Shown here: piece after piece, positions 48,001-60,800 of the stretch | Layout of the letters: every line of letters begins with the position of its first letter | How positions within the stretch are numbered: the stretch's first letter is position 1 | Origin: Volvox africanus | Taxonomy: Eukaryota > Chlorophyta > Chlorophyceae > Chlamydomonadales > Volvocaceae | Reading direction: 5' to 3' | Assembly: GCA_030268105.1 (NCBI GenBank) | Contig: BSDZ01000078.1 | Span: forward strand, 3,647,001 to 3,711,000 | DNA length: 64,000 nucleotides | Program-made: the position numbers and the translations under genes | Notes under the pieces: model-generated | Seen by the model: only the letters and a program-made list of their open reading frames with translations | Told to the model about the DNA's origin: nothing | Databases searched by the model: none

Positions 48001-51000
48001 TCAAGAAGTGGTTTGTAACAAGGCAACCAGCAATAATGACATGACGACCGGTCCCTGGACGCACCGGCCCCAATCGCTGCAGTTAAAGACTCGCACAGCA
48101 TTGCTCTGCTGGTGCAGACATGCCCCCCTGCTCTGGATAATCACCGTGCATACCGCTGACATGCAGCGCCAAGATCGCATGGAAGACGCATGCAAAGGCA
48201 AGCCACGACACGGTGCGCCAGGTGCCGTAAACTGCAACCCCCACAATGACACTGCGCGCACCTCGTTGGCCAGTTTCGTGTACCCGGCTTCTCGAAGCTG
48301 TTCACAACACCACTGGAAACCGCCCTCGAAGCCGTTGGCGCGGTCCACCTTTTCGCTAATCAGTTGGGCCGCCTTTACAATAAGCCTGGCAGAGTCAGGA
48401 CCCGGGACAGGATCCGGGGCACAAGATTGAGGAGTGCCTTCAAGTAGTAGTGTTCAAGGCACTAAAAGGGAGACAAAATCGTGAGCGCTGCCGAAGGGAT
48501 GCTTCTACCGATGACTACATTGCGGCGGGCCCATCGTGTACCTGGTGATGGCGCTGTTGCGCTTTCGCAGCTCCTCCTTGAGCCCGTCATCCGCTACTAC
48601 AGCCTGCAAGGTGCAATCGTAGTAAGATCGAGGAAAAGCAGCGCGTCAATAAGTTGGGGGAAGTAATCAGTCAGCAGTACCAGGAGGTATACTCCAGAAA
48701 GAGCCAACCCTGGCTAATCACTGACGACCGCTGCCACGACGCATTACGCTTTGTCATCTCTGTTCAGCTGGTTGGCCGTCAGACACCGCGGAGGCCTCTC
48801 ATTTCCCGCGCTTAATTTCCACAACCTCCCCCGCGCCCACCTGCATTTCGTCCTCGTCGTTGAGTGCATCGTCCTCGTCGTCATCCATCTCGTGAGGTGG
48901 GCTCACCTACGCATGCCAAATCAAAACTGCTGGGTCCTAAAGTTGACAGCCCGGGGCGTGTTGGGCGTGAGCCTACCTTAAGGGGGACGACAGCCCCCAT
49001 GGCGAATTCGTGCAATGCCCAACAGATGGCAAAAAGCCATCTCCCTTTGAGACGCACACTCGCACACTACATCGTATATAATCAGCCGATCACGTGGGGG
49101 TAGCCCCCTGACCTTACTGATGCTATTGGGGTCGCACAGAGGCGTCATGCGAGCTGCACCGCGCGTCCACATGCGGTCGAGAGACTGCGTAACCTGGCGT
49201 GCCCCGGCCGCCTCACCTTCAGGAGCTTCTGGAAGGCGGTCTTCATGCCTTCCCGGTCACTCAGTGCGTAGTTGCACATCACGAGGTTGTAACCGGTCTG
49301 CGAGATGGCGTCAAGGCAGGGTGTTATGGTATGGCAGGCCAAACAGGACTCCGGTGATGGGTGTGATACCAAAATCCTTGTTAGGTCCCAGCCCTCAGTA
49401 GTGTTGTTTTGGAGGCTTCGTGCATGCTGACACACCTGATGGTCCGGCACGTTGTCCATGACAGTGGCGAAGGACTGCAACGCGTCGGGGTATTGCCCTA
49501 AACGCACAAACGCCAAGCCGATATTCCGCATGATCTTGAACCGGACCTGCGTGTACGGCACCGTGTCCAATAGGTTGGGTGGGTAGGACTTACCATCAAG
49601 GAATCTTTGTCTTGGTGGAAGGGTATTATGGGCAAAAAAACCCGAAATTGCTTGTATCTTCCTTTCCTCTCCACACGCCAGTAAGAACCCACCTCCTTGG
49701 CCGTCGCCGCTATTTGGTCAAGCGCCATCCGGTACATCTTAATGGCGGTGGGGTACTTCTTCTGCTCCAGATAGATATTGCCCATATTCACTCGCAGCCA
49801 GCCGGACTGGGGATAGTCCTTATTGCGCACGATGGCTGCCCGGGAAGGAGGCGGGAAAGAATTAATTGGATCAATGAGGCGTTAATTCCTCACCGCTATG
49901 CGTCAGGCTGTTGCATGTATTTTTCCTCCCTTCTAGAGAAATAATGACGGAGCACGAACTTAACTTATGCCGCCTGCGAGCTCATACCTACACTGTTATC
50001 CTGAATGAGGAGGCGACCGTGACCGCGATACGGCATTGCAGAATTACCCCGCCCTTAAACCTCACCCTGGTAGAGGTTCAGCGCGTCGTTGTAGTTCTTA
50101 TTCATGTGATGCATGTGCGCTAAGTTGAATTCGACAGCGTACATGAGCTCCAGATTAATCTGCATTGCCGAATGCGGAACGTTGCCTCGGTAAGACTGGT
50201 TGCAACATCCCCTAGCTATCCCGTGAATCCAAGCCCTATGGTGACTGAAGTATCTACTGCAACAAAGGTGCAGTGAATTGTAATGTGACCGCAAGGGCCC
50301 GGGCGTCTGCAAGCCGTGCTCTCTTCTGTTGACGTGTGCACCGGCTGCACGGTAGCGTTTCCCTGCTTTACGGTGCTTTCGGTACTGTAGCCAGGAAATA
50401 CTTAGCCGAATCAACAGCCATAGGGGATTTGCCAGGCGCTTGTGCACACATCACCCAAGACCGCGCCCACGTCCCTACCATGGGAGCTTGCGCTGGACCC
50501 ACCTGCTCAGCCATGTTATGCTGCTGGCGGAAGCGGCAGAGCTTGCGCTCGTTCTTCCTAGCTTCATTTGCGTGCTCCAGGGCTGTCCAAAAATTTCAAG
50601 GCGGGGTGCATCAACGGGTGAGGGTGGATGGTGCATCAGCAAGGAGCAATTGGCTGGGACAACAGGAAGAGTGGGCGCGCTTTAGTGGGCTAAAGCCTCG
50701 CCGAACGGCTGCGATAAATTGCTACAGCGCCAAGGCGTTGTACTATTACATGCGAGGGCGTGTCTCTGTGTTGGCATCAATGCAGCCGCACCGGGGATCT
50801 GGCTTGGCTTGGCCCGGGGCCCCGCGCGCCACCATTTACGCGAAGATGAAAACCAGCCCCCCTTCGTGACAGGGCCCTCAATCTGTTAGCCTCTCGCCCG
50901 CCCGTAACCCGCTGGCCACTGACCCAATCCGTAAGCGCCGAAGCCCAGCCTCCGAACCTCATCCCTTTGGACCCCAGGCCCTGGATGAATGCCCCCAACG

Positions 51001-52083
51001 ATTGTCTCCATCTATAATCAAAGATAATATACTATTATCTCCATTCCATGCTTGGCGGTGTCGCTGGCAGACGGGCCAATACACGTGCCCATCACCTTAA
51101 CCTACAGCTAGTTCACGTACTGTGTGATCCTAGGACCCTGTCGCATCCATCTTTAATGCCCGTGACACCCAAATCCCCGATAGGTGCATACTGGCAACAC
51201 TTGGCGTACAGACTACTGAAACTGCTACTAAAGGGCAAATGGAACACGGTGCTTTTCCATGCATGCACTGCATGGCGTGCTCCAAGGCTGCGCCCAGCTT
51301 CCACATAGCTGCAGCTTAGGCCCACAGTTGTGCTGCCCCGTGGCCAAGGACTCTCCTATACTATTCAGCTCTGGTAAGGTCTGATAGGCTCTCACCGGAA
51401 TTCATGTCCCCTTTGACGCAGTCAACTGCACATTTCTCCAGCAACTCGTGAACCATCTTCTCAAGGCTCCGCGCCTGCTCCTCCGGCGTAACGTCGCCCT
51501 TCCGCGTCGCCAAAATGGTGCCTCCCCCCGTCGACCCCAACGTCGACCCCATTGATCTGTTCAGGGGATCAAACTTCTTGTTGGGTGCGGACGTGAAGCC
51601 CGCTCCCCTGTTCGACGTCATAGGTCGCGCCATGCTCGGGTCCTGCATCGCTGTGCCACCACGCATGGCTGTTCCCGGCACGAAGCTCTTCATGGCTGTG
51701 CCGGGCGGACCCATCATGGCTGCAGGGAAAAGTTAACTCAGAGAATGGACCTCTTTTCTTTAAAGACACGCCAAGGACAGGGCGCCGATATAACCGTCGA
51801 TCTTACCGGTTCCTGGTGGCAGGGCATCTGATCCAAGCGCCTTGAATGCAGCGCCCCCGGAACCCTGTTGCGTGGAAGACACCGCATACTGTGACATGCG
51901 CAATGACGAAGCTATACCCGCGGCAGACGTCATGTTTACGTACAGCAAGTGGATTAGACTGTTCATCATATCCTCCATAAAGATCATCATCCTGCACGAC
52001 CAGGCACGACCATGAGTATTCGCCGGTAATAGCTGCTCGCTGCCACTGCCCTTCAACCCCACCTCCGCAGCGGCGTAACTCAT
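45024..52083 (-). CDS. IFT88: IFT88, TPR subunit of the IFT-B core complex
   Basis: A core scaffold of anterograde intraflagellar transport, needed to build cilia. Twenty exons give about 778 residues, close to the length I recall for Chlamydomonas IFT88: 52063-52083, 51944-51991, 51807-51888, 51396-51719, 50503-50582, 50066-50159, 49693-49835, 49436-49546, 49217-49297, 48841-48888, 48542-48603, 48262-48385, 47899-47967, 47502-47626, 47082-47298, 46655-46825, 46250-46375, 45791-45991, 45441-45551, 45024-45122. All phases agree. The N-terminus MSYAAAE joins DDDLYGGYDEQSNPL; next comes a Gly/Met/Pro-rich part with PGTAM repeats and ARPMTSNRGAGF. TPR helices follow (GNIYLEQKKYPTAIKMYRMA, EAIYNLGLVSQRLNELPYAL, WLGAYHVKSEVYEKAMPFFD). 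A short acidic insert (MDDDEDDALNDEDEMQ) separates the TPR blocks. The end, DDWGNEQLGDDLLPM, is the typical IFT88 tail. It is transcribed divergently from DNAAF6. Confidence 0.97.
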
Positions 52084-52708
52084 GTTTGACTATTTAAATA
52101 AAACAATATATAACTTCAAAACTAAATAAGAGAAAGTCAATTGGCAAAGCACAGGTCTACGCAATTCTAATACGATAGTGCTGGGTACAGAACTTACGTC
52201 CCCTCTACATAGGGATCAATAGTCGCTCCGTAATAGAAAGTTGTTATCCATTCAAATTAACTTGCAAATGTTTCCTTGTGCACGGAAGTCCTGCGTACGG
52301 CAGAGCGTCTTTCTCACATCAAGCCCAGCCCCATAGGAAATTTAGGGAAGGAGATAATCCGGGGCTATGGGTTGTGAGCTACGTGCGCTTATTACTCATA
52401 ATCACTTTCGGAGGCCCCTGCATTCTTTTTTTCAGCGCAGGTCACTGTGACATCGACTGTGCAATGTAGCTGGGCGAAGGCACATCATTGATGACTTTGG
52501 CATATTTCAACCTATTTACAGTTCCGCCAGCTCACTCTTGCTTTCTGACAACCATTCTCTCGTATAAAGTTTAGCCAATTACGGTTACAGCTCTGCGTCA
52601 TCCTCCTTAGTCTATTAGTGGAGTTTCCCCTGCGCAAGGTGTTCCCGCGGGCCTCCCGGTCGTTCGGGTTTCCGGGGTGCTGCCAACGCTTCTCGATTGT
52701 TGAACAAC
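52084..52708. promoter_or_regulatory. Shared head-to-head promoter region IFT88 / DNAAF6
   Basis: Only 625 bp separate the two start codons, and both products serve cilia. The interval is AT-richer than its flanks and has no exon. It must carry both promoters and 5' UTRs. Coordinate induction during flagellar regrowth is expected from the functions, but no specific factor site can be named. Confidence 0.65.
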
Positions 52709-54364
52709 ATGGACCTTGGTAGCTTTGCAGCAGAGTTCCAAGCCTTGTCCAAGCTCATTCAGGACCCGGAAGAAGCGGTACGGCAGCTTCCCGAAAGCCC
52801 CTGGTATAACTCATGGCGTGTGCATATATGTCTTCTGTGGACTCGCGCAGGATAACACGCCAACTCCCGGGTCAGTGTCTCGTCCCACGCCGGGGACCAT
52901 TGGGCCGAAGGAGCTTTTGAATGTCAAAGTTGCCGCTCCCAAAGGTATGGATGCTTGTAATGCAACCTACAGGTGTCTTTACCATCGTGCTACTGCGGAA
53001 GACCAGTCTGGATGAGACCACACCTAAATGCAAGGGGTGAAGCTGAAGTATAAGATATAACGCATGGATTCGTATACGGATTGGGTTTTTTGTCTGCCAG
53101 TTGAACTTAAGATGCACGGGCTCCTTTGCTAGACCAGACCGCTCATGCATGCCCTTGCCGGGGATCACTGCGGAAATTGCCTTATGACTTGATCCTCACA
53201 ACGGTCGCCTGCAGCCGCAGCTGTTACCACAGTTTTTATTACGCATTCCTGCCCTCTGATTGCTGCCGGCATTCATAGCTCGGCACGACCCAAAGGAGAT
53301 CTGGCGAGAGGATGAGTTAGAGGGTGCTGTAGAGGATGATTACGACGACGGTCGCCAAGTTCCCAGGTGCGATCCATGCAGCTGGGCAAGGAACTAAATC
53401 TCGGACTGGACTTGCAACATTCCTGAATGGATCAAGCGAACCCCAAAACATTACAGTGGTGCACCTCCAAAGCCCATCTTGACCCTTCTAGTTTAGCACC
53501 TAAACTTCAAGCATGATCCGTGCATTTTTTTGGCATCCATGTGACATTGACACACCTATCACCCGGTCACACGCGGCCCTTGATGCCTACATCACTTCCA
53601 CTGGTTTCGAGCTCCCGGTACCTATGCCCCGCCACTGCCCTTCACACGTAGCTATGAGTTCCTGTATAAGCAGGCAGTTGATACTGCCGACAACTTCTTG
53701 GGTATGAGCGGCAAAGATCCCTCCTCCACTTGCTGCGAGGACTTGGTGTTGCGAGTGGAGCTGCCAGAGGCTTCAGGGGCTGCAGGTGAACAGATGGGAG
53801 GTGGGAGCTGAAGCCGGGCAGCAAGGCTAGAGCCCGTATGTGCTTAAGCAGTTGGGGGAGATTTTATTGATTGACTTTCCGTGTCCACAGCCTTACCCAG
53901 TGTTCTGCTTTTCGCTCCATACAGAGCTTGATTTGGACGTCAAGGATACGTACCTGAAGCTCAGCTCACCGCGTTAGTGAGTGCGAAGCTTTGGGGCCTG
54001 GGAGGGCGACAACTTATTGGGGCAACAACCATATTGGGGAGGGCGACAACCATATTCACATTTTCATCCAGCGCGTGGCTACGTCTAGCTTGAAGTTGCG
54101 TCTACATCCTTTGCATCAAGCAGGTACTTTGTATTCTTTGCATGAGACACATTCCACAATTGTTATGATGCTTGGATTTTCCTGGCTTATGTCTCATGTC
54201 AATCAGCCGCTTTCCCCATACCACGGTTTCCCTCTTTACCCCGTAGCAAGTTGTCCATACACCTGCCACATAAGGTGGATGGCGAGCGAGGAAAGGCAAA
54301 ATGGGACGCAAGCAAGAAGGTCCTTTCTGTTACCTTGCGGATTGTAAGGGAAGAGCCACTTTAA
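52709..54364 (+). CDS. DNAAF6: DNAAF6 / PIH1D3, axonemal dynein assembly factor
   Basis: A cytoplasmic co-chaperone of the R2TP-like system that pre-assembles outer and inner dynein arms before import into the cilium. Six exons, 52709-52777, 52851-52944, 53279-53366, 53652-53785, 53925-53976 and 54247-54364, fit in phase (0, 1, 2, 1, 2) and give about 184 residues, somewhat shorter than the animal protein. The order is: MDLGSFAAEFQALSKLIQDP, an acidic linker (DPKEIWREDELEGA), the family signature YEFLYKQAVDTADNFLGMSG followed by KDPSSTCCEDLVLRVELP, then the CS-like (p23) domain LDLDVKDTYLKLSSPRYKLS, ending LPHKVDGERGKAKWD and SVTLRIVREEPL. Exon 5 is only 52 nt; its acceptor was chosen because the nearer alternative brings a stop. 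Divergent from IFT88. Confidence 0.93.
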
Positions 54365-54863
54365 TTGAGCTGCCAGCACGCCGATGGCCTTTGCCTTGCA
54401 GGATTTCCTTTTTGCATATGCTTATCCATAATGTCATAACCCAAAGACATCCATGTTGATAGCAAATTAACATGACACATTCCATTAATATTTCCTGATA
54501 TGTAAGGGAATTTTGCGAAACTTAAGCCGTTATGTCGGAAGTGACTGATAACTGTGGTCGAAAGGAGGAGGGGTATCCTGTGATTCTGCCTACGCTATCC
54601 AAAAATGTACTGTCAAAATAATAATATTTTACAATGCTGTTTGATGCAATTTGCTACGACCTCGAGAACGAAAACCGTTTTTGCTTCAAAATTCGCAACG
54701 CTGGCGAACGGTAACCAGTCCATTGTTGCAAAAAATAGGGGCTGTCACGCAAAGTTGTGCTTTAAATAACTGAATATTACAAATATTGTTATCATCGGGC
54801 GGTATTGTATCGGTTACCTATGCGGGGGCCATTGTGCACGTTGCGCGGCAGCAGCCAACGAAC
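54365..54863. other. Intergenic, AT-rich
   Basis: Holds the DNAAF6 3' UTR, with TGTAA at 54501, and the upstream region of the unidentified gene to the right. No exon recognised. It is visibly richer in A and T than the surrounding genes. Confidence 0.55.
54501..54505 (+). promoter_or_regulatory. TGTAA polyadenylation signal, DNAAF6
   Basis: TGTAA 137 nt after the DNAAF6 stop codon, at the usual volvocine spacing. Confidence 0.55.
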
Positions 54864-57196
54864 ATGACCCGGGACGAGTTCTCAGCGCTATACTTGGATA
54901 TTTTGGGCACAGAATTTCGCGCTACATGGAAAATGGGATGAAGTAATGGAAGTGTTGCATAATTCAGACATAACGTGTCCGTATTACTAGTTCCTGCCGG
55001 ACCCTAAAACATACCACGTAAAATCAGATACGCTAGTGGACCGCATTTCCTTAGATTGCAAGGTAACGCGGGAGAAAGTTATGTGGCGTGTATATTGTAT
55101 GTACTGTCGCTATCTGTGAAGTATGGGACATTCGTTGATATGCGTATGTAGGATCTCTGTAATAATATTGTCTCCGTCTTAATCATGTGTGGTCCTGTCA
55201 GGTCTCAAGTTGCCTCAACCGAGGAAGTCCGATAGTCGTAATAGTCGTAACCTGCTGACGGTGGCATCTGTTGTACTTCTTGTTGTACAGAAACTGCAAG
55301 CACACCTCAGCACCTTACATCCTCGTAAGCCAGTATTTCTTGCGATGTATGTAATTACGAAGATCTAATAGTAAAGGCGGAAAGCTCCTCCTTGAAGAAA
55401 TTTGTGGAGGTTACTGTCTGCTTGCGAAATGGATACGTTTGGAGCACCCAGAGAGGAGGGACTGCGCAGGTGTGTAAGGAGTTCCGATTTCGTAAGTCTG
55501 TAGTAGACAGTAAAGCTTCACAGTAGGTCCGGGCCCTGGAGTCTGCGCAGCCCACTCACAAGGCAACCTTTCTTGCACAGAGCGCTTTCCTTGGCCATTC
55601 CAGTTGGTACTCAATTGGGTAGCGTCGGCCTTGAGTCTCTGGGTCGTGCGGCGGATGGCACGTTGAAACTGGCGACCTGGTCCGTCACTTCCGCGGTCAG
55701 GACAGCTGGTGCTGGTGCTGCTTTCGTTAATGTAAGCGACAAGCAGCTGATGGTTTATGGGCCTGGTTAGGTGTTGCTTTTTGCTAATTCTGTCTGACGT
55801 GCCTGCTCGCAGCGAAACTTGTTCGCCCCGTTAAGCAGCTTAGCCTTCGGCAGTGGTTCGGCCATGGCATCAACCACTAACATTCAATTCTGCACTCAGA
55901 CGTGCCCGCAGCTCCTGATTCAGAAAGGGCGCAAACATAACCCATCAGAAGTCCGGTGAGTGTCATCGTGGAGGCCAAAGGCTCCTGACGTATGCGAGAT
56001 AATGTGCGGTTTGAGATTTGCTACCTCGCGCGCCTTCGCCGTGGCGTTTTCCTTGCAACAGTTAATGCCTTCTTCGCGGTCTTTTTACTGTTTCAGCGCG
56101 AAAGCCGGATTCGCTATAAATTGATTATATTATGATGTATTAAGTTTGCCTGGGGTAATGAACCAGCGGCCCTAAACTGTGCAGAGAACTGGAGTTACTC
56201 TGGTATGCTCTAGTTAAGTTAAGGAAGAACTTTTCGAGTCTATTAAGCCTTGACCGACCGTTCATCCCATGGTCTATAGGTATCAAAAGGCGGCAAGTAA
56301 TCTCCGGACAGGTAGCGCAAAATGCTCCATACGGCGACAGCAGCAACTCTCAGGGTCTTCTTTCGCTTCTCAGCAGGCCGAGCTGCTCGCCCACTTGGCA
56401 GCATCTTGCGCCCTGGCGCCGTCATCGGACCTCCAGGACGAGCCCTGCTTCGGCAAGGGTGATGTAGCAGTTGCTCAGTGGACCGTCAACGCCTTGGGCC
56501 TGCAGAGCTCAATGCTTTAATTCCTTTTCGGTATCCTGGACGGTTTGACCTCATGCGTCTTCTATGGCCCTCCACAGTTCATATCTGGCATGTGCCCCTG
56601 GTGGTTTTTATGCACTGCTCTGTACGGTGTCGGATGGAGTGTCATGGGCGACGTGCCAACGACCGTTAGGAGAGGAGGTTATTTGAACAGGATGCAGGCC
56701 TAGCTGTATTTCCTTTATCCGTGGTCGCTGCCACTCACAGAAAGTGTGGAAAACTTTTTATCGGCGAGGGGATCCTTACTGGGGCTCAGTGGGAGGGAGC
56801 TGCTCTCCTAAGTCCCCAATCGGTCCCCAAGTCGTTCATTTCCCACAAGTGGTCTCTGGCGGCTGTTTCAGCGACGGCAACTATTGTGTTTAGTGTGCCT
56901 GCACAAGACATCTTAATTGGTGCCCCTGTACGTGAGCACCAATGTTTGCCCTATGCAAGGGTTAAGCTTGCCTCTTGTGACGTCTGCGCATGGCGCGGTT
57001 GCGCTTGCGGTTGCGGTCTTGATATGAAGTATTGGAAGTGGCGTATGAAGGGGGCCCATCAGGATGACGGAGTCAGTGCGTCATTCGCCCACCTATGACC
57101 AACACGTGTACTGTTTTTGATTTCCTATACATATCTCATATAGCGCTCAAATCGTAACTTCAAGACCGGCATTAGAGGACGCTTTGATGCGGCGCA
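54864..57196 (+). CDS. Unidentified multi-exon gene
   Basis: Not recognised. Several segments have good splice borders and agree in phase. A possible start is at 54864 (MTRDEFSALYLDILGTEF). Others are 54991-55062 (FLPDPKTYHVKSDTLVDRIS, acceptor TAG, donor gtaacg), 55581-55731 (begins ALSLAIPVGTQLGSVGLESL, donor gtaagc) and 55813-55955 (begins RNLFAPLSSLAFGSGSAMAS, donor gtgagt); the last two join in phase 0. Later open segments near 56360-56520, 56730-57098 and 57120-57196 may belong but could not be linked. The alternation of small and polar residues with Gly in the 55.6-55.9 kb exons would suit beta strands, perhaps a membrane beta-barrel, but this is only a guess. The right boundary is uncertain. 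Confidence 0.4.
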
Positions 57197-57813
57197 GGTG
57201 GATTAATGCATAAGTGAGTTTCTGGACTTTTCGGTGTGGTGAAGAAGGAAGAAGGGGACTTGGCGAGCTCCATGTCGGTGATTTAAGCTGATTGACGAGA
57301 GCCGAGGCGTTGTAGTGGGCGAATTGGAGGTCCTATCACTTTTTATCACTGTTGTCATGGAAATGACGACGATAGGAGTACATCTACACTGATTTGTTGC
57401 CATCGCTGGCCACTGGCCGAATAATGATATAGTTGCGCGTGCTGCTCGTAGAGACGATGCTTGCCACATATGGATCATATCCCTCAGTTGCATTCCATTG
57501 TTGATTCCCATCGGCGCTCGACTCATGCTTGGGCCTTCGGTCCAAAGGCAACCGTGTAATCAGGCGTTGATTCTATTCCAGAGCTTTTCAAAATGTATTT
57601 TCTTGTATTCTTTCCGCCTGCTAATATAGCACAAAAACCTTCATCTTCCTCGTTCGGTTTTGGCTGTTTCATTATCGCCGTAAAACGTCCAACGGGTCAT
57701 GCAAGGAGAACTGCCACATTGGCCCCACCCAAACCCCCGGACACATGCAACAATTTCTTCGGTCGATTACGGGTTATTGGCAAGTTAGTTGTGCTATGTT
57801 GTACGCTGTTTCA
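57197..57813. other. Intergenic, promoter side of the carboxypeptidase gene
   Basis: No exon recognised. Minus-strand frame 57203-57526 is a chance open frame without splice sites. Confidence 0.45.
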
Positions 57814-60800
57814 ATGCAGCGCCTGCGCGCGTTGCATTTGGCCGTGATCGCGATCTGGACAGTCTGTGCGTGCAGTCGTCCATTGTTTCCCAAACAATGT
57901 CCACGACCAGATGCCGACTGCTTCTATGCGGGTGCGTCTACGCGGGTTCAGTCCTCACCACGTTCCCGAACACACACCTGCTTTTGACGCCTCGGCCGCC
58001 CGACCTCGGGGACTGCCTCAGCACAGACCCCCGCTCCCTTGGCTTGAACGTGGCCTGGAGCTACGCCAGATCTTTCACCAGATCAGCTAACACGTTAAAC
58101 TATCCTGAGCGGGTTGTTTCCATTCTCGTCGCAATGCCCCTGCTGTGTAGCGTTCGCTGCCAGGATGAACCCACAGACAAACGGGGTGACAACTGAAGCA
58201 GCTGATGATAACATGCTCCTGCCACTATCATCAAGCATGGATTGGGACGCAGCAGTCGTCAGCGGAGGCGGAGGCGGTGATGATACTGCCGGTGACTTGC
58301 AGGGACCAACTGCATGGTCCTGGGAGTCATATCACAGTCACGAGGCGATGCTGGACTTCTTGCAGCGACTTGTCAGTGCCAGTGGCGGCGTGTGCACTCT
58401 AGACTGGCTGTCTCCCGCAAGGTGGTCTGGCTGTGATCTCAGAGCGGATGTGTGCAGGGCAGTCAGCGGGTATAGAAGATTCTCGCACGTACATGTCATT
58501 CGCAGGTTAAGGTGTTCCCTTCCGAGCTCATAGTCCCGGCACAGGTACATATCGCTGCATATACCCGCGCCCTTCTGAGCGAGATGAGCCGGATTAGCGA
58601 GATGCCATGATGATGGGCAATATATGCCGTGTGCTGGTCCCATAGTCGTCATCTTGGTGGTTATCACCACGCCGTTCGAGACGCTACATTGCACCTCCTC
58701 CTGACGGATTGCTTCGCAGCGTGGACGGACGGCATATTGTAGCCGTGGTGGTGGAAACTTTTAAGGATGCTACCGATGCGGTTTCAAGAATGCCGAAGCC
58801 CAGCTTTACGGTGGGCTGTTCGATGTGCGCCGCAGCGTGAACTGATAACATCCTTCTGATATACGGCTGCACACGGCTTCTTTAGTGGCGCCTTCCGGTG
58901 TCATGTCGCCGTGTCTGCAGGGCCTTACGTCCGCTCTATCTTTTACATTATTAAGATCTTCCACGTCTTCATTCAGACGCTTGGTTGGAAGTGCTCTTGC
59001 CCACTAATGCTGGACCTTGCCTCACAAACGCATGCAGCAACAGGCCGAAGGCGAAGGCTTCTTCGTATCGCGGGGGGCCAGGACGACGCCAAATCCCACT
59101 CCTGCCATACCATAACTCATCCACCCTCTTGTCTCACTGTCTTCTCTTCCCTTTTGCTGGCCACTTTGTGCGCCAGTGGATCGGCAATATGCACGGCGAT
59201 GAAACCGCCAACCGGGAGTTGTTGCTGCGGCTGGCGTGGGCCATGTGCAGCGGTGAGCTGGTGGCGGCGGACGGGCGGTGGCGAGCGCTGCAGGAAAGCA
59301 CGGTGGTGCGCATCGTCCCGACTATAAACCCTGATGGGTGGGTGCCGGCTGGGTGCACTTCTGCAATGTCACACCCCGCTTTCCGCGACTGTCCGCGCTG
59401 TGGCGATTCCAAAGACTTAAAAACCCGAGCAGAAAGTCCGGCTTGTGTTAGCGCTGCGTGCCTCAAAGGGACGGCGTTCCATTAGGCAGTCAGCGAACGC
59501 ACCAATGTTCTTCCAGGTCCTGGGAACATAGTTCGCATTACTCTGATGGCTATGGCTGTCGCTCGCAGATTTGCCCACCGCCGCCGCCTGAACTTGCGGA
59601 ATGTGGATCTAAACCGCAACTTCTGGACATGTGCTTTTCCATACGGTGCGGCGGGCGGGCGGCACGTATCCCCCCGTGGGTTCGAGATACACCCGTGCAG
59701 CTCGATGATGATCAGCCGGAGTCGTTTTCGACTCGAGCACATCATCCCCACTCGTTTGCCATCTCGTCCCCATACTTCCGCTCGCATCTGCAAGCTGACC
59801 CACGTGTGATATGCGGTGTTCACCAATCTCTGGATCAACCAGTTCCCTGGGTGCTGGCTTCCGCGCGAGGATCGCCGACAAAAGGAGGGCCCTTTCCGTC
59901 ACCTGTTATCCGCCACTGCGTTTCCCCAACAGCCAATTGAAACCTCTTCCTTGTTCCTCCTCAACATCCGTGGTACAGCTCCACCCCCTGCGGACCTCGC
60001 ACTGGCACAGGACGTGCAAGGAGCCTTTAAGTACCCGACAGCTGCATCATGGGTCCTCGTGAGTCCCTTGGGCCGCTCGCGAAATGAGCCTGGCGTGGAG
60101 GGGAGCCTGGCGGGTCTTGGAAGCTGAGGACGTGGAAGCTGAGGATCACAGCATTCACAGTATGCCACTCAGGTGTATGAAGAGGTACCCCCCAATGTGG
60201 GAGCTATCTTCCCACAGCAAATCCAATCTCCTCTTCTGGATGTGCCTCAGGATGTGCCGTGTTTTCATCTGTTCACCCCTGCGGCGTTGTACCGTAGTCT
60301 AAAGTCTGCACTTACCTCTGTTGATGTGGACGGACCTCCCCGTCGTGTGTTGCCCTGGGCTCCTCGCCGCGGCAGGTGGGTGGCAACACCAGTCTGGAAC
60401 CTGAGGCCCAAGCGATCTCGTCGTACCTGTTGAATAAACTCCCCGATCTCTCTGCCAACCTGCACGGGGGCGCGCTGGTGGCGAACTACCCGCTAGATGC
60501 GTGTGACAGCCTGGTACGGCAGTATGGATGCGGACATATGATCCATTGAACAAAAGAAGGGTAGGGGGGATGAAGGACGAGATGGGGTGGTGCAGTAAGG
60601 CATGGGCGGCGTACTTTTGCTGCTCTATCTGTCAGCCAGTTGCCGAAAAGCTGTGAGCTTCATTTCTGTCCCGCTGCGACTTGATTCCTTTTCACACTCA
60701 ATGCCACTGAGGATTGCATCCTTACTGGACTTTCCAGCGCACAGGAAGTTCCCGTAGCAGCCCGTGTTAGGAAGGAAAGCGCCACGCCCTCGCCCTCGGC

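Noticed and set aside
54864..57098. GPI-phospholipase D or integrin-alpha identity for the unidentified gene
   Set aside because: One frame contains DILIGAPV, which resembles an FG-GAP loop, but there is no DxNxDG loop and the segment is not in phase with the supported exons.
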